Assembly: GCA_937927445.1 (NCBI GenBank)
Contig: CALAOB010000021.1
Coordinates: 1 to 20,688 of the forward strand
Length of the DNA: 20,688 nucleotides
DNA from: an uncultured Oribacterium sp.
GTDB lineage: Bacteria > Bacillota > Clostridia > Lachnospirales > Lachnospiraceae
Direction of reading: 5' to 3'
Shown here one piece after another: positions 8,097-15,009 of the stretch. The stretch's first letter is position 1, and every line of letters starts with the position of its first letter. The notes under the pieces are model-generated. The model saw only the letters and a list, made by a program, of their open reading frames with translations. It had not been told where the DNA came from and did not search any database. A program made the position numbers and the translations under genes.

Positions 8097-8939
8097 TCAC
8101 CCCTTTACTGCTCCAGAACTAAGTCCTCCAACCAGGTTCTTCTGTACATAACTGAACAAAATCAGAGTCGGAAGAACTGCAATTATAGCACCCGCTGCTA
8201 ACTGGCCATAATTAATACTAAACTCACCAACCAGGTTCTTTAAGCCAACCGGAAGAGTTAATTTATTCTGTTTACTGATAAACATAAATGAGAATAAGAA
8301 CTCATTCCAGCAGGATATAAATCCGTATGCCGCAATGGTTGCAATACCAGGCTTTAAAACCGGTAGTAATACATGCCAGATTGCTCCCAATCTGCTGCAT
8401 CCATCTATCTGCGCTGCTTCTTCAATCGTATAATCAATACTGCCGATAAATCCTCTCATTAAAATCGAATTAAATGGAAAATGAAACGTAGTATTAATTA
8501 ACACCAGAGCGAACAAACTGTTTAACATATTCAGGTTCTTGAAGATAATGAAGATCGGAGTAATCAACATTGCTCCAGGTATAAACTGAGTACAAAGTAA
8601 AATCAGCATGAACGCATTTTTACCTTTGAACTTAAAACGTGCCAGCGCATATCCGGTAAGAATAGAAAGGATCACTATAAATACCACTCCGAATACGGCG
8701 ATAAATAAACTGTTCTTGAAATAAACACTGAAACCACTTCTTGTCCATGCCTCTACATAGTTTTGAAATGTAAAGGCATTCGGCCAATACGTTACAATTT
8801 TTGATGTGATTTCTGCCGAAGGTTTAAAGGAGGTCACAAAGCACCAGTAGATTGGAAAAAGAATAAAAATCAGGATTACCAGCAGTGCAGCCGCAAACAG
8901 AAAGCCAGATAATACTTTTTTTCCTTTGCCATTTTTCAT
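8097..8939 (-). CDS. Sugar ABC transporter permease, MalG/UgpE type
   Basis: This is the inner-membrane subunit of the importer, 280 aa with six likely membrane segments starting at FLFAAALLVILIFILFPIYW. The coupling loop EEAAQIDGCSRLGAIWHVLLP carries the EAA-x3-G motif that contacts the ATPase. An ATG at 8960 would give 7 more residues, but AAAGGAGG lies inside that extension, nine bases before the ATG at 8939. I therefore place the start at 8939, two bases after the stop of the preceding permease gene. The C-terminus SSGAVKG is usual for this family. No ATPase gene is in the cluster, so it probably shares an MsmX-type ATPase. Confidence 0.93.
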   Translation of the reverse strand: MKNGKGKKVLSGFLFAAALLVILIFILFPIYWCFVTSFKPSAEITSKIVTYWPNAFTFQNYVEAWTRSGFSVYFKNSLFIAVFGVVFIVILSILTGYALARFKFKGKNAFMLILLCTQFIPGAMLITPIFIIFKNLNMLNSLFALVLINTTFHFPFNSILMRGFIGSIDYTIEEAAQIDGCSRLGAIWHVLLPVLKPGIATIAAYGFISCWNEFLFSFMFISKQNKLTLPVGLKNLVGEFSINYGQLAAGAIIAVLPTLILFSYVQKNLVGGLSSGAVKG

Positions 8940-8940
8940 G

Positions 8941-9819
8941 CTATTCATCCTCCTTTCCATAACCAGAAGCCTTTAGATAAATTCCAGCAAATATCAGTAA
9001 GATGAAAAACGCGATAACTGCCAGTGTAGAACCATATCCATAGTTTCCGTTCTTTACCGAGGTATTGGTCATATACATCGTTAATGTTGTTGTTCGATAT
9101 GATGGGCCACCACCTGTTAAGGTAAAGATCAAATCTACATTATTGAACTCCCAAACTGCTCTCAATAAAGTCGTCAGAATAATAGTGTCTTTCAGAATCG
9201 GAAGCTTGATCAGGAAGATTTCCTGCATGGTGTTTGCTCCGTCCATCACACTTGCTTCATGCAAATCACTTGGAATATTCTGTAATGCAGCTAAGATAGT
9301 GATAGCGAAGAACGGAATACCTCTCCATAATTCTGCAACAGCTGTCGATTTAAATACCGTCTTCATATTACCAAGCCATGCTACGTTCTTGGTAATCAGT
9401 CCCAGATCCGTACAAATAGAATTTAAAAGGCCGATATTTTCATTGTAGATCAAAGACCACAGCATGGAAGTCAGTACGCCAGACACCGCCCATGGGAAGA
9501 ATACGATACAACGATAAATTCCTCTCCCCTTAAACTTTCTGTCCAAAAGTAGTGCCAGAATCATACCGATCACAAGCTGTGAAATCACTTCTGTCAAAAC
9601 CCATTTCACTGATACCCCTAATGAACGGTAAAAAATTTTGTCTGCAAATAATTTTTTGAAATTGTCAAATCCTATAAATCCTTGGCTTGCTATTTTGGTC
9701 ATATCATAGCTCTGAAGACTATAATAAAATACTGTCATCAAAGGATATGCTAAAAATGCCAAAATAAAAAATGCAGCTGGTGCCAAGAATAAATATGGCA
9801 TCATTTCTTTCTTTCTCAT
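8941..9819 (-). CDS. Sugar ABC transporter permease, MalF/UgpA type
   Basis: This 292-aa membrane protein is the partner permease. It begins MRKKEMMPYLFLAPAAFFILAF, typical of UgpA/LacF-type subunits, and has about six membrane segments. The ATPase-contact loop is HEASVMDGANTMQEIFLIKLPIL. AAGGGAG precedes the ATG by about nine bases. It is the first gene after the terminator that closes the regulatory operon, and a TATAAT lies 24 bases before its start, so it opens the second transcription unit. Its stop codon is two bases from the next start, which implies translational coupling. Confidence 0.93.
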   Translation of the reverse strand: MRKKEMMPYLFLAPAAFFILAFLAYPLMTVFYYSLQSYDMTKIASQGFIGFDNFKKLFADKIFYRSLGVSVKWVLTEVISQLVIGMILALLLDRKFKGRGIYRCIVFFPWAVSGVLTSMLWSLIYNENIGLLNSICTDLGLITKNVAWLGNMKTVFKSTAVAELWRGIPFFAITILAALQNIPSDLHEASVMDGANTMQEIFLIKLPILKDTIILTTLLRAVWEFNNVDLIFTLTGGGPSYRTTTLTMYMTNTSVKNGNYGYGSTLAVIAFFILLIFAGIYLKASGYGKEDE

Positions 9820-9842
9820 CTCTGTTTCTCCCTTCTGATAAA

Positions 9843-9848
9843 ATTATA
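9843..9848 (-). promoter_or_regulatory. Probable -10 element of the transporter-ogl operon
   Basis: On the minus strand TATAAT lies shortly before the permease ribosome site and downstream of the terminator at 9915-9943. At 17 bases upstream there is no good -35 hexamer. That fits a promoter that needs an activator, and the AraC-type regulator encoded next door is the obvious candidate. Confidence 0.45.
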
Positions 9849-9914
9849 TAGAATCCATTTTCGCTTTAATAGCCAATTTCTTATACTAAATGTTTGAATT
9901 TTTATATAAAGACA

Positions 9915-9943
9915 TCAAAAAAGGCAGACTATCACGTCCGCCT
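9915..9943 (-). terminator. Rho-independent terminator after the regulator gene
   Basis: Read on the minus strand, an 8-bp stem AGGCGGAC / GTCTGCCT (one G-T pair) encloses GTGATA and is followed by TTTTTT. It lies 55 bases past the stop codon of the response regulator and separates the two-component genes from the transporter operon. Confidence 0.8.
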
Positions 9944-9997
9944 CTTAACAAGCCCCATAACTCCTTGAAGTTGATGATCCTTCAAAATTTAATGATT

Positions 9998-11608
9998 TCA
10001 AATATCTTTTGTTTGATCTCTATAAGCTCCTGGTGCTATGCCTGTATATTTTTTAAAGCACACATTGAAGTAATTCGCTCCACTATATCCCGTTTTTTCT
10101 GCAATCTCACCAATGGTATCACTTGTAGTACGAAGTAACTCTTTTGCTTTTTCCATTCGTATTTCCAGGAGGTGGGCACCAAAATTCTGTTTTGTCTCCT
10201 GCTTGAACAGAACTGCCAGATATGGAACACTGATGTTTAAGTGATCTGCCACTTCATTTAAATTCAGCTCCACCTTCATATAATTCTGTTTCAGATATTC
10301 CAGCGCTGCTTCTGCAGTCTTCTTTTTATGATTTCCACCCTTCTTACGCTTCTCCGTAATATTTTTAGCGAACTGCAGAATATCTTCTTCCATCTCATCC
10401 AATGTTGTCAATTGCTGAATATGGTTTAGATAATATAAATAACTGACGGACTCATCCTGGAAAGCCACTTCTCCCTTAAATGCAGTAATTGCCAGCTCCG
10501 TTGTTACCATCTTTGCTGATTCAAGCGAAATATATTCTTTATTCCGAAACGGTTCATAGATTCCACGGATATCCTGTTCCACCTCTTCAAGCATACCAAG
10601 GCGAATATGATGCAACAGTGTATCCGTAGGCAGTACTACCTGAAGCTCTTCTTTTTTATTCCATAGAGAATCAGCGGTATATACAACCTTCCAATCATTT
10701 CCCTTTAAAATATGCCGGTTATCTGCCGCATGTCGCACTCGCTCAAAAGATTCTGGAAGTTCCTCCATGGAACATTTACTTCTTCCAACAGCAAATGTCA
10801 CACGATATTCTGGCAATTCTGTTTCCAAAGTCAACAAAGCGTCTGTAAAATCATGAATAAATTCCTTCGTAAACAGGCCTTTTTTCTCCGAGGTCACCAC
10901 CATCTGAAGATGAATGCTGACAGTCCTCGCAAAATAGATCTGCAATGACGTTCCAGCAAGCGCTTCTATTTTCTTCTTTTTCTCTAGAATTTTCTCCTGA
11001 AGGAGACGCTTCACCTCACCGCCTTCGCCCTCTGGGATCTTTTTCCCTTCTTTTGTATCCACAGCCGCTATCATCGTCAGCCAGCTGCCCTGATTTATGG
11101 GCATTTTAACTTTTAATGCTTCTTTTTGAATCTCCGTATTTTTTATTTTTCCATACAAAAGCTGGTTGATAAAATGACTTTGCAAAAACTCAAGATTTTT
11201 TCCTACCGCTACTTCTGATAATTCTTCCTTTTCGATATCAAGCGCAGCTCCCTGTGCTGCTTGTAAAAGTTTTTCCGGAGTTACTGGTTTTAATAAAAAG
11301 TCAAATGCTTTTAGCTGTACTGCTTTATGAGCATACTCAAAGTACTCATATCCCGTTAAAAAAAGTACTCTACATTTTAAACTACGTTCCCGAATATGCT
11401 CCAAAAGACTGATTCCATCCATAAATGGCATATTGATATCCGTAATAATAATGTCTACCGTATGATTCTCTAAATACTCCCAGGCACTCTCGCCATTTTT
11501 AAAGATTCCTACCACATCAAACTGATGAGCGTTCCAGTCAACCAGTTTCTGGAAACTCTCCCGCATCAATTCCTCATCATCTATAAATAAAAGACTGTAC
11601 CTTCTCAT
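9998..11608 (-). CDS. Response regulator, REC plus AraC-type DNA-binding domain (YesN-like)
   Basis: This cytoplasmic transcription regulator is paired with the sensor kinase encoded just before it. The 536-aa protein has an N-terminal receiver domain with the acidic pair at Asp10-Asp11, the phosphorylation site Asp57 in IIITDINMPFMDG and the Lys in FLLKPVTPEKL. A long middle region (about 130-430) follows. Two AraC-type helix-turn-helices (about 435-532) close it, with LNEVADHLNISVPYLAVLFKQ and IGEIAEKTGYSGANYFNVCFK. I place the start at ATG 11608, with AAGGA six bases before it. A TTG at 11629 that overlaps the kinase stop codon is less likely. It probably activates the transporter-lyase operon. 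Confidence 0.93.
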   Translation of the reverse strand: MRRYSLLFIDDEELMRESFQKLVDWNAHQFDVVGIFKNGESAWEYLENHTVDIIITDINMPFMDGISLLEHIRERSLKCRVLFLTGYEYFEYAHKAVQLKAFDFLLKPVTPEKLLQAAQGAALDIEKEELSEVAVGKNLEFLQSHFINQLLYGKIKNTEIQKEALKVKMPINQGSWLTMIAAVDTKEGKKIPEGEGGEVKRLLQEKILEKKKKIEALAGTSLQIYFARTVSIHLQMVVTSEKKGLFTKEFIHDFTDALLTLETELPEYRVTFAVGRSKCSMEELPESFERVRHAADNRHILKGNDWKVVYTADSLWNKKEELQVVLPTDTLLHHIRLGMLEEVEQDIRGIYEPFRNKEYISLESAKMVTTELAITAFKGEVAFQDESVSYLYYLNHIQQLTTLDEMEEDILQFAKNITEKRKKGGNHKKKTAEAALEYLKQNYMKVELNLNEVADHLNISVPYLAVLFKQETKQNFGAHLLEIRMEKAKELLRTTSDTIGEIAEKTGYSGANYFNVCFKKYTGIAPGAYRDQTKDI

Positions 11609-11625
11609 AATTTCCTTACTTTTTT

Positions 11626-13413
11626 TCAAACGGTTTCTTCATTATTCCGTTTCATCGAGAAACAAATTCTTACACAGGTATCCTGATTGGCAGATTCGAT
11701 TTCAACGCCCGCATCCTGACCAAACTCTAATTTCAATCTGGCATTCACATTTTTCATGCCAAAACTTGCTGTCTTCTCCCCTGGTTTTCCGCCTTTCAAG
11801 TACGATCGGAGTTCTTCCAGCTGTTCTGTTTCAATTCCCGGTCCGTCATCATGTACTTCTACGTATGCATGTTCTCCATCATAAGTTCCTCCCAGAATAC
11901 AGATATTGCCAAATTCATGTTTCATCTTAATTCCATGATAAATTGCATTTTCTACCAGAGGCTGCAAAGACATTTTAGGGATCAGACAATCCAGAATTTC
12001 CTCATCACAATCGATTGTATAATCAAACAGATCCGAATAACGGAAGTGTTGGATAAATAGATAATTTTTCACATGTTTTAATTCTTCTCTTACAGTGATG
12101 ATTGTTTTTCCCTTACTTAAACCGATTCGGTAAAATGCTGCCAAAGCGATCAACATTTCGCTTGCCTTTTCTGTCTTTTTTAGTTCACATAGCTGGCTGA
12201 TAGAATATAACGTATTATAAAGGAAATGCGGATTAATCTGTTCCTGTAGAAGGGCAATCTCCATACGTCGCTTCGCATCCTGTTCCTCTTTTATCTGCTT
12301 TAGAAGCTGGTTAATATGAACCCTCATTTTCTCCAGGTTTTTACTTAAAGTCGTGATTTCTTCATACGAATGCACTGATATTTCACGTTCCAGAATATCT
12401 TCTGCCTCCACCTTCCTTGCTAATTCTCGAAGTGAGTAGCTGATCGCACTTGACAAAAACCCAAGAATTACTCCTGATACTACGACTGCTGTCGCAGCCA
12501 ACACCATAGCATCCCGAACAATATAATGCGCATTAGAAATACTACTTTCTTTTACGTTATACACCAGATTCCATCCAGTCTGATTAATAGGCTGAGACAT
12601 GAAATAATAACCATCTAGGATATTCGACTGGACTTCTCCATCAGAACATTCATGCTTCATCAAATATTCCCGATTATCCTGGACTGCCTTCCAGGCACCT
12701 GAATCACCAAAATGCATGGTTCCATAATCTGTCAAAATACTTAAAGCTGCATTTTGATCCAATGCTGTTACATTCAGAATGTTTTCAAAGAAATCTTGTT
12801 TTAGTGCGATCAAAATAATTCCGCTTCTACTATTCTTTCCTCCATCATATAGGTGAAACAGCGCTGCTCCTACTTCTTTATCTGGAATTAGATCACGAAA
12901 GGAATCTGCATCTACCCAGTAATAGCCATTATCCGGAAAGCGTTCTTTCCATGTCTCATAGGTATAATTTATTTTTAAAAGGTCTTGCTCATAGGCCTGC
13001 TGAAGCACTTTTCCATCGCCAAAGTTCAAATAAACATTACAAACACTGGTCTTATTTGCATTAAATAATTGATTTAACAGTCTGTTTAAATACACATAAT
13101 TAGATGCCACATAAGGAAGCCGTCGGTTCCCTTCTCTCATGTTTCGCAGTTGTATAAGATTCTGATTAGATTCCAAGGTCAAAAATGCAGAATAAATATT
13201 TGCAATGTAATTATCCAGATATACATTAAATTGTTTTACTACGATGGACATATTGTCCTTTACATTCTGTCGAATCTTATTTTCCGATAAATTTGTCAAA
13301 ATAAGACTGAAGCAGATAAACAGCACACTTACGACACTCACCATCGACCACGTCAACAACTGTCGAAATGTTCTTTTTTCGTACCATGACTGGAAACTTT
13401 TTAATTTCTTCAT
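11626..13413 (-). CDS. Sensor histidine kinase, YesM/LytS-type
   Basis: This 595-aa membrane sensor has a first membrane segment at about 20-41 and an external sensing domain at about 42-300. A second segment lies at about 303-327, followed by a HAMP-like linker. The His_kinase domain has the phosphoryl-accepting His396 in EQINPHFLYNTLYS. The ATPase domain has the N box LVENAIYHG (486-494), DDGPGI (522-527) and FGMKNVNARL (551-560). Kinases of this type pair with REC-AraC regulators and sense extracellular sugars or their binding proteins. The ATG at 13413 is preceded by AGGTGAGG. The gene ends 17 bases before the regulator. The ligand is presumably pectic oligosaccharide, inferred from the operon. 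Confidence 0.94.
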   Translation of the reverse strand: MKKLKSFQSWYEKRTFRQLLTWSMVSVVSVLFICFSLILTNLSENKIRQNVKDNMSIVVKQFNVYLDNYIANIYSAFLTLESNQNLIQLRNMREGNRRLPYVASNYVYLNRLLNQLFNANKTSVCNVYLNFGDGKVLQQAYEQDLLKINYTYETWKERFPDNGYYWVDADSFRDLIPDKEVGAALFHLYDGGKNSRSGIILIALKQDFFENILNVTALDQNAALSILTDYGTMHFGDSGAWKAVQDNREYLMKHECSDGEVQSNILDGYYFMSQPINQTGWNLVYNVKESSISNAHYIVRDAMVLAATAVVVSGVILGFLSSAISYSLRELARKVEAEDILEREISVHSYEEITTLSKNLEKMRVHINQLLKQIKEEQDAKRRMEIALLQEQINPHFLYNTLYSISQLCELKKTEKASEMLIALAAFYRIGLSKGKTIITVREELKHVKNYLFIQHFRYSDLFDYTIDCDEEILDCLIPKMSLQPLVENAIYHGIKMKHEFGNICILGGTYDGEHAYVEVHDDGPGIETEQLEELRSYLKGGKPGEKTASFGMKNVNARLKLEFGQDAGVEIESANQDTCVRICFSMKRNNEETV

Positions 13414-13479
13414 TTTCTCTGCCTCACCTGCCTATAGCCCCTCGCCACCAAACTTACGTTTTTTAATCAAAATCCAAAA

Positions 13480-13509
13480 CAGGTGACACCCACAGTGGCA
13501 TGTCACCTG
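13480..13509 (-). terminator. Leader hairpin before the kinase gene, possible attenuator
   Basis: CAGGTGACA (13480-13488) pairs with TGTCACCTG (13501-13509) around a 12-base loop. On the minus strand it is followed by TTTTGGATTTTG, a fair terminator tail. It would lie at the very 5' end of the kinase transcript started from the promoter at 13521-13548. It may therefore attenuate or protect that transcript, or end transcripts coming from the right. Confidence 0.45.
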
Positions 13510-13520
13510 CTTGTTTTCTT

Positions 13521-13548
13521 CTTATAATAGCATATTTCTCTTTTTCAA
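13521..13548 (-). promoter_or_regulatory. Promoter of the sensor kinase / regulator operon
   Basis: On the minus strand TTGAAA (13543-13548) and TATAAG (13521-13526) are separated by 16 bases, a good housekeeping-type promoter about 110 bases before the kinase start. Confidence 0.5.
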
Positions 13549-13558
13549 CATGGTTGAA
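13544..13558. promoter_or_regulatory. Inverted repeat over the -35 element, operator candidate
   Basis: TTCAAC-ATG-GTTGAA is a perfect inverted repeat of 6-bp arms with a three-base centre. It overlaps the -35 hexamer of the kinase operon promoter, which is where a repressor would act. No regulator is identified. Confidence 0.35.
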
Positions 13559-13844
13559 TTTCAATTTCAAATACATACGGAACCTGTAAATGAGTAAGCG
13601 AACGCCGCCGAAGACGACCTTCGGCGGCGATAACCCATACGACATTCATGACGCAAAACTGAGCAGGTCAGCGACAACTCATGCGAGCAGTTCCATGACA
13701 TCTCATGAAATCAGCAACACTTTAGTATTTTTAGATTGTCGTTACTATCTATCATTGTTTTTACCGCACGAACACGCAATGTATATGCCCAAATACCCTG
13801 GCAGATTTTCATCAGCCAGGGTACAGCTATAACGTCGAGGTTAC
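13559..13844. other. Intergenic stretch with two perfect hairpins, no gene seen
   Basis: I see no convincing gene here. An 80-codon plus-strand frame lacks a ribosome site and recognisable features. The stretch holds an 11-bp perfect GC-rich hairpin (13603-13613 with 13619-13629, loop ACGAC). It also holds a 9-bp perfect hairpin TACCCTGGC / GCCAGGGTA (13794-13802 with 13815-13823). Neither has a strong T-tract. Confidence 0.5.
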
Positions 13845-14092
13845 TCACTCAAGTGGAGGCAGTTCTGAAAGCGCTATTCGAGTATAAGCACCATTTTTCT
13901 TATCTTCCGGATGCGGCTCAAGCCCGATAATTGTTATAGACTCTTGACAGAAAGGTCCACGGGATCCGATACCTGACCGAGCTTAAAGTTACGAATTGTC
14001 AGATCCATGCCAGAAAGGGTTCTGGAAGAAATCTCTTCTGGAATAGCCAGTTCGCGAGGTTCCAGCATAACATTTTTCATAAGTTTGTCCAT
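13845..14092 (-). pseudogene. Small ORF of 52 codons plus out-of-frame continuation, probably decayed gene
   Basis: The first frame (ATG 14092, stop 13934-13936) encodes 52 residues, including MLEPRELAIPEEIS and LTIRNFKLGQVSDPVDL. Just past it, in another frame ending at 13845-13847, lies a second coding-like stretch with TIIGLEPHPEDKKNGAY and ALSELPPLE. Read together they look like one protein broken by a frameshift near 13940. No ribosome site precedes the ATG. Family unknown. It follows the DUF3791/DUF3990 genes on the same strand and appears to be part of the decaying island end. Confidence 0.4.
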
Positions 14093-14165
14093 GTTGACCG
14101 ATCGCTATTTTATTCGGGTTTCTTGAAATACCCTTCCTTCATATACTCTATCGTTTGCCCAATGG

Positions 14166-14387
14166 CTAAGTTTCCAAATTCTTCTCTTTATATTCTTGCC
14201 CCAGTTCCTCTGCCAGATACATATCGCTCATGCAGTGCATATCAGAAACACCGTCACGAATCAGCTGATATACCTGAGAATGATAAAAGAAATCGAGTGC
14301 CGCATCCAGAGAAAGCCCCTGCTGCTTAGCAAAGCACTCTATAATACGGCTATATTTTTTCTGAAGCAAAATCGGATTTGCTGTCAT
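14166..14387 (-). CDS. DUF3791-type small protein (second copy), possibly frameshifted
   Basis: This 73-aa protein has the pattern I associate with DUF3791-type proteins: YSRIIECFAKQQGLSLDAALDFFY, then SDMHCMSDMYLAEEL. Its start overlaps the stop of the preceding DUF3990 fragment by four bases (ATGA), so it is translationally coupled. After its stop, the next frame continues with EEFGNLAIGQTIEYMKEGYF and ends at 14110-14112. The native protein may therefore have been longer and lost its end by a frameshift near 14180. These proteins usually flank DUF3990 genes in Clostridia. Their function is unknown, and a toxin-antitoxin-like role is only a suggestion. Confidence 0.7.
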   Translation of the reverse strand: MTANPILLQKKYSRIIECFAKQQGLSLDAALDFFYHSQVYQLIRDGVSDMHCMSDMYLAEELGQEYKEKNLET

Positions 14388-14575
14388 AATGTTTCGCTCC
14401 CTTCAAAATGCAGCAGAGACAATGCTTTCTCTGTGCGGAAACAGATTTGCAAGTTCGGTTTTTCATACCGCAGGCGGTTGATTGCTTCCATCTTATCGAT
14501 CAGTCCGTCAAAGAACAGCTCCACAGTATTGAATACCTTATCAATTTCCACAAAAGAGCCATGGTAGAGAATCAT
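14384..14575 (-). pseudogene. DUF3990 protein with large internal deletion
   Basis: The 63-aa product starts MILYHGSFVEIDK, the usual N-terminus of DUF3990. It continues directly with VFNTVELFFDGLIDKMEAI and PNLQICFRTEKALSLLHFEGSE, the usual C-terminus. From memory of the family (about 160 aa), the middle 100 or so residues are missing, in frame. DUF3990 is considered related to ADP-ribosyltransferases, where the LYHGS segment is part of the NAD site. The deleted form should be inactive. It overlaps both neighbouring genes by four bases, so the operon layout is kept. I am sure of the end motifs, less sure of the exact deletion size. Confidence 0.7.
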
Positions 14576-14811
14576 ACTGTCACACCCCTTTCTTTCATCA
14601 CATCCAGGAGATCGTCAACTATATATTCCCGGCTCTGCGTATGCAGTACTTCATATTCCGGCACGATGTAACCATTCAGAATATCACTCTGTTCAGTAAA
14701 TGCCTGATAAACACGCTCTGCTTTCACGCCCAGCTTCGCTGCTACATTTTCAATACAAAATACAGCGAATTCCAGCTCATTGGAATTTATAATTTTTTCA
14801 TCTATCATCAT
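14572..14811 (-). CDS. DUF3791 domain protein
   Basis: This 79-aa protein shows the usual DUF3791 features: ELEFAVFCIENVAAKLGVKAERVYQ, ILNGYIVPEYEVLHTQ and EYIVDDLLDVMKERG. No membrane segment is seen. It is first of three overlapping small genes. An ATG directly follows at the next codon, so the start may be 14808. A GAGGGAG ribosome site lies 12 bases upstream. A TGATATAAT extended -10 element at 14847-14855 may start its transcript. The role is unknown. Co-occurrence with DUF3990 suggests that the products act together. Confidence 0.8.
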   Translation of the reverse strand: MMIDEKIINSNELEFAVFCIENVAAKLGVKAERVYQAFTEQSDILNGYIVPEYEVLHTQSREYIVDDLLDVMKERGVTV

Positions 14812-14830
14812 TCTTAAGCCATTCTCCCTC

Positions 14831-14929
14831 TTACTTTATGTTATCTATTATATCATATTCAGGTATAAATCCATCCTCATTACATCTTTTGCAATAGCCC
14901 GTCTCAAGGATGATATCCTTTTCATCCGG
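14831..14929 (-). pseudogene. Possible C-terminal gene fragment at the island edge
   Basis: After an in-frame TGA, a 33-residue minus-strand frame reads DEKDIILETGYCKRCNEDGF and then IPEYDII, ending at TAA 14831-14833. The CxxC pair and composition look coding, but there is no start codon. It lies within 60 bases of the attachment-like sequence, as expected for a gene cut at an island boundary. Chance is a real alternative. Confidence 0.25.
14847..14855 (-). promoter_or_regulatory. Extended -10 promoter element for the DUF3791 operon
   Basis: The minus strand reads TGATATAAT, an extended -10 element (TGn plus TATAAT), 36 bases before the DUF3791 start. No good -35 is seen, which is usual for this promoter type. 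Confidence 0.45.
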
Positions 14930-14946
14930 TTGTCATTTGTTTTCAC

Positions 14947-14997
14947 CAAACAAAAACAGAGGCTGAAACCCGCGAAAATCCGTGGGTCTCAGCCTCT
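14947..14997 (-). terminator. Rho-independent terminator of guaA
   Basis: A 17-bp stem (14958-14974 with 14981-14997, with G-T pairs) closes a six-base loop. On the minus strand it is followed by GTTTTTGTTT. It starts six bases after the guaA stop codon. Confidence 0.88.
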
Positions 14998-15009
14998 AAG
15001 AAATTATTC
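14986..15009. repeat. Putative attachment site at the 3' end of guaA
   Basis: This is the right copy of the 24-bp imperfect repeat found at 1-24 (two mismatches). It spans the last codon and stop of guaA and one arm of its terminator. Base composition changes abruptly at this point, AT-rich to the left and GC-rich to the right, as expected at an island boundary. Confidence 0.6.

Noticed and set aside
13590..13832. 80-codon plus-strand frame before the kinase operon
   Set aside because: It has no ribosome site, it runs through two perfect hairpins, and its translation lacks protein-like features.
1..15009. CRISPR array or phage structural genes
   Set aside because: No regularly spaced repeats and no phage head, tail or lysis proteins were seen.
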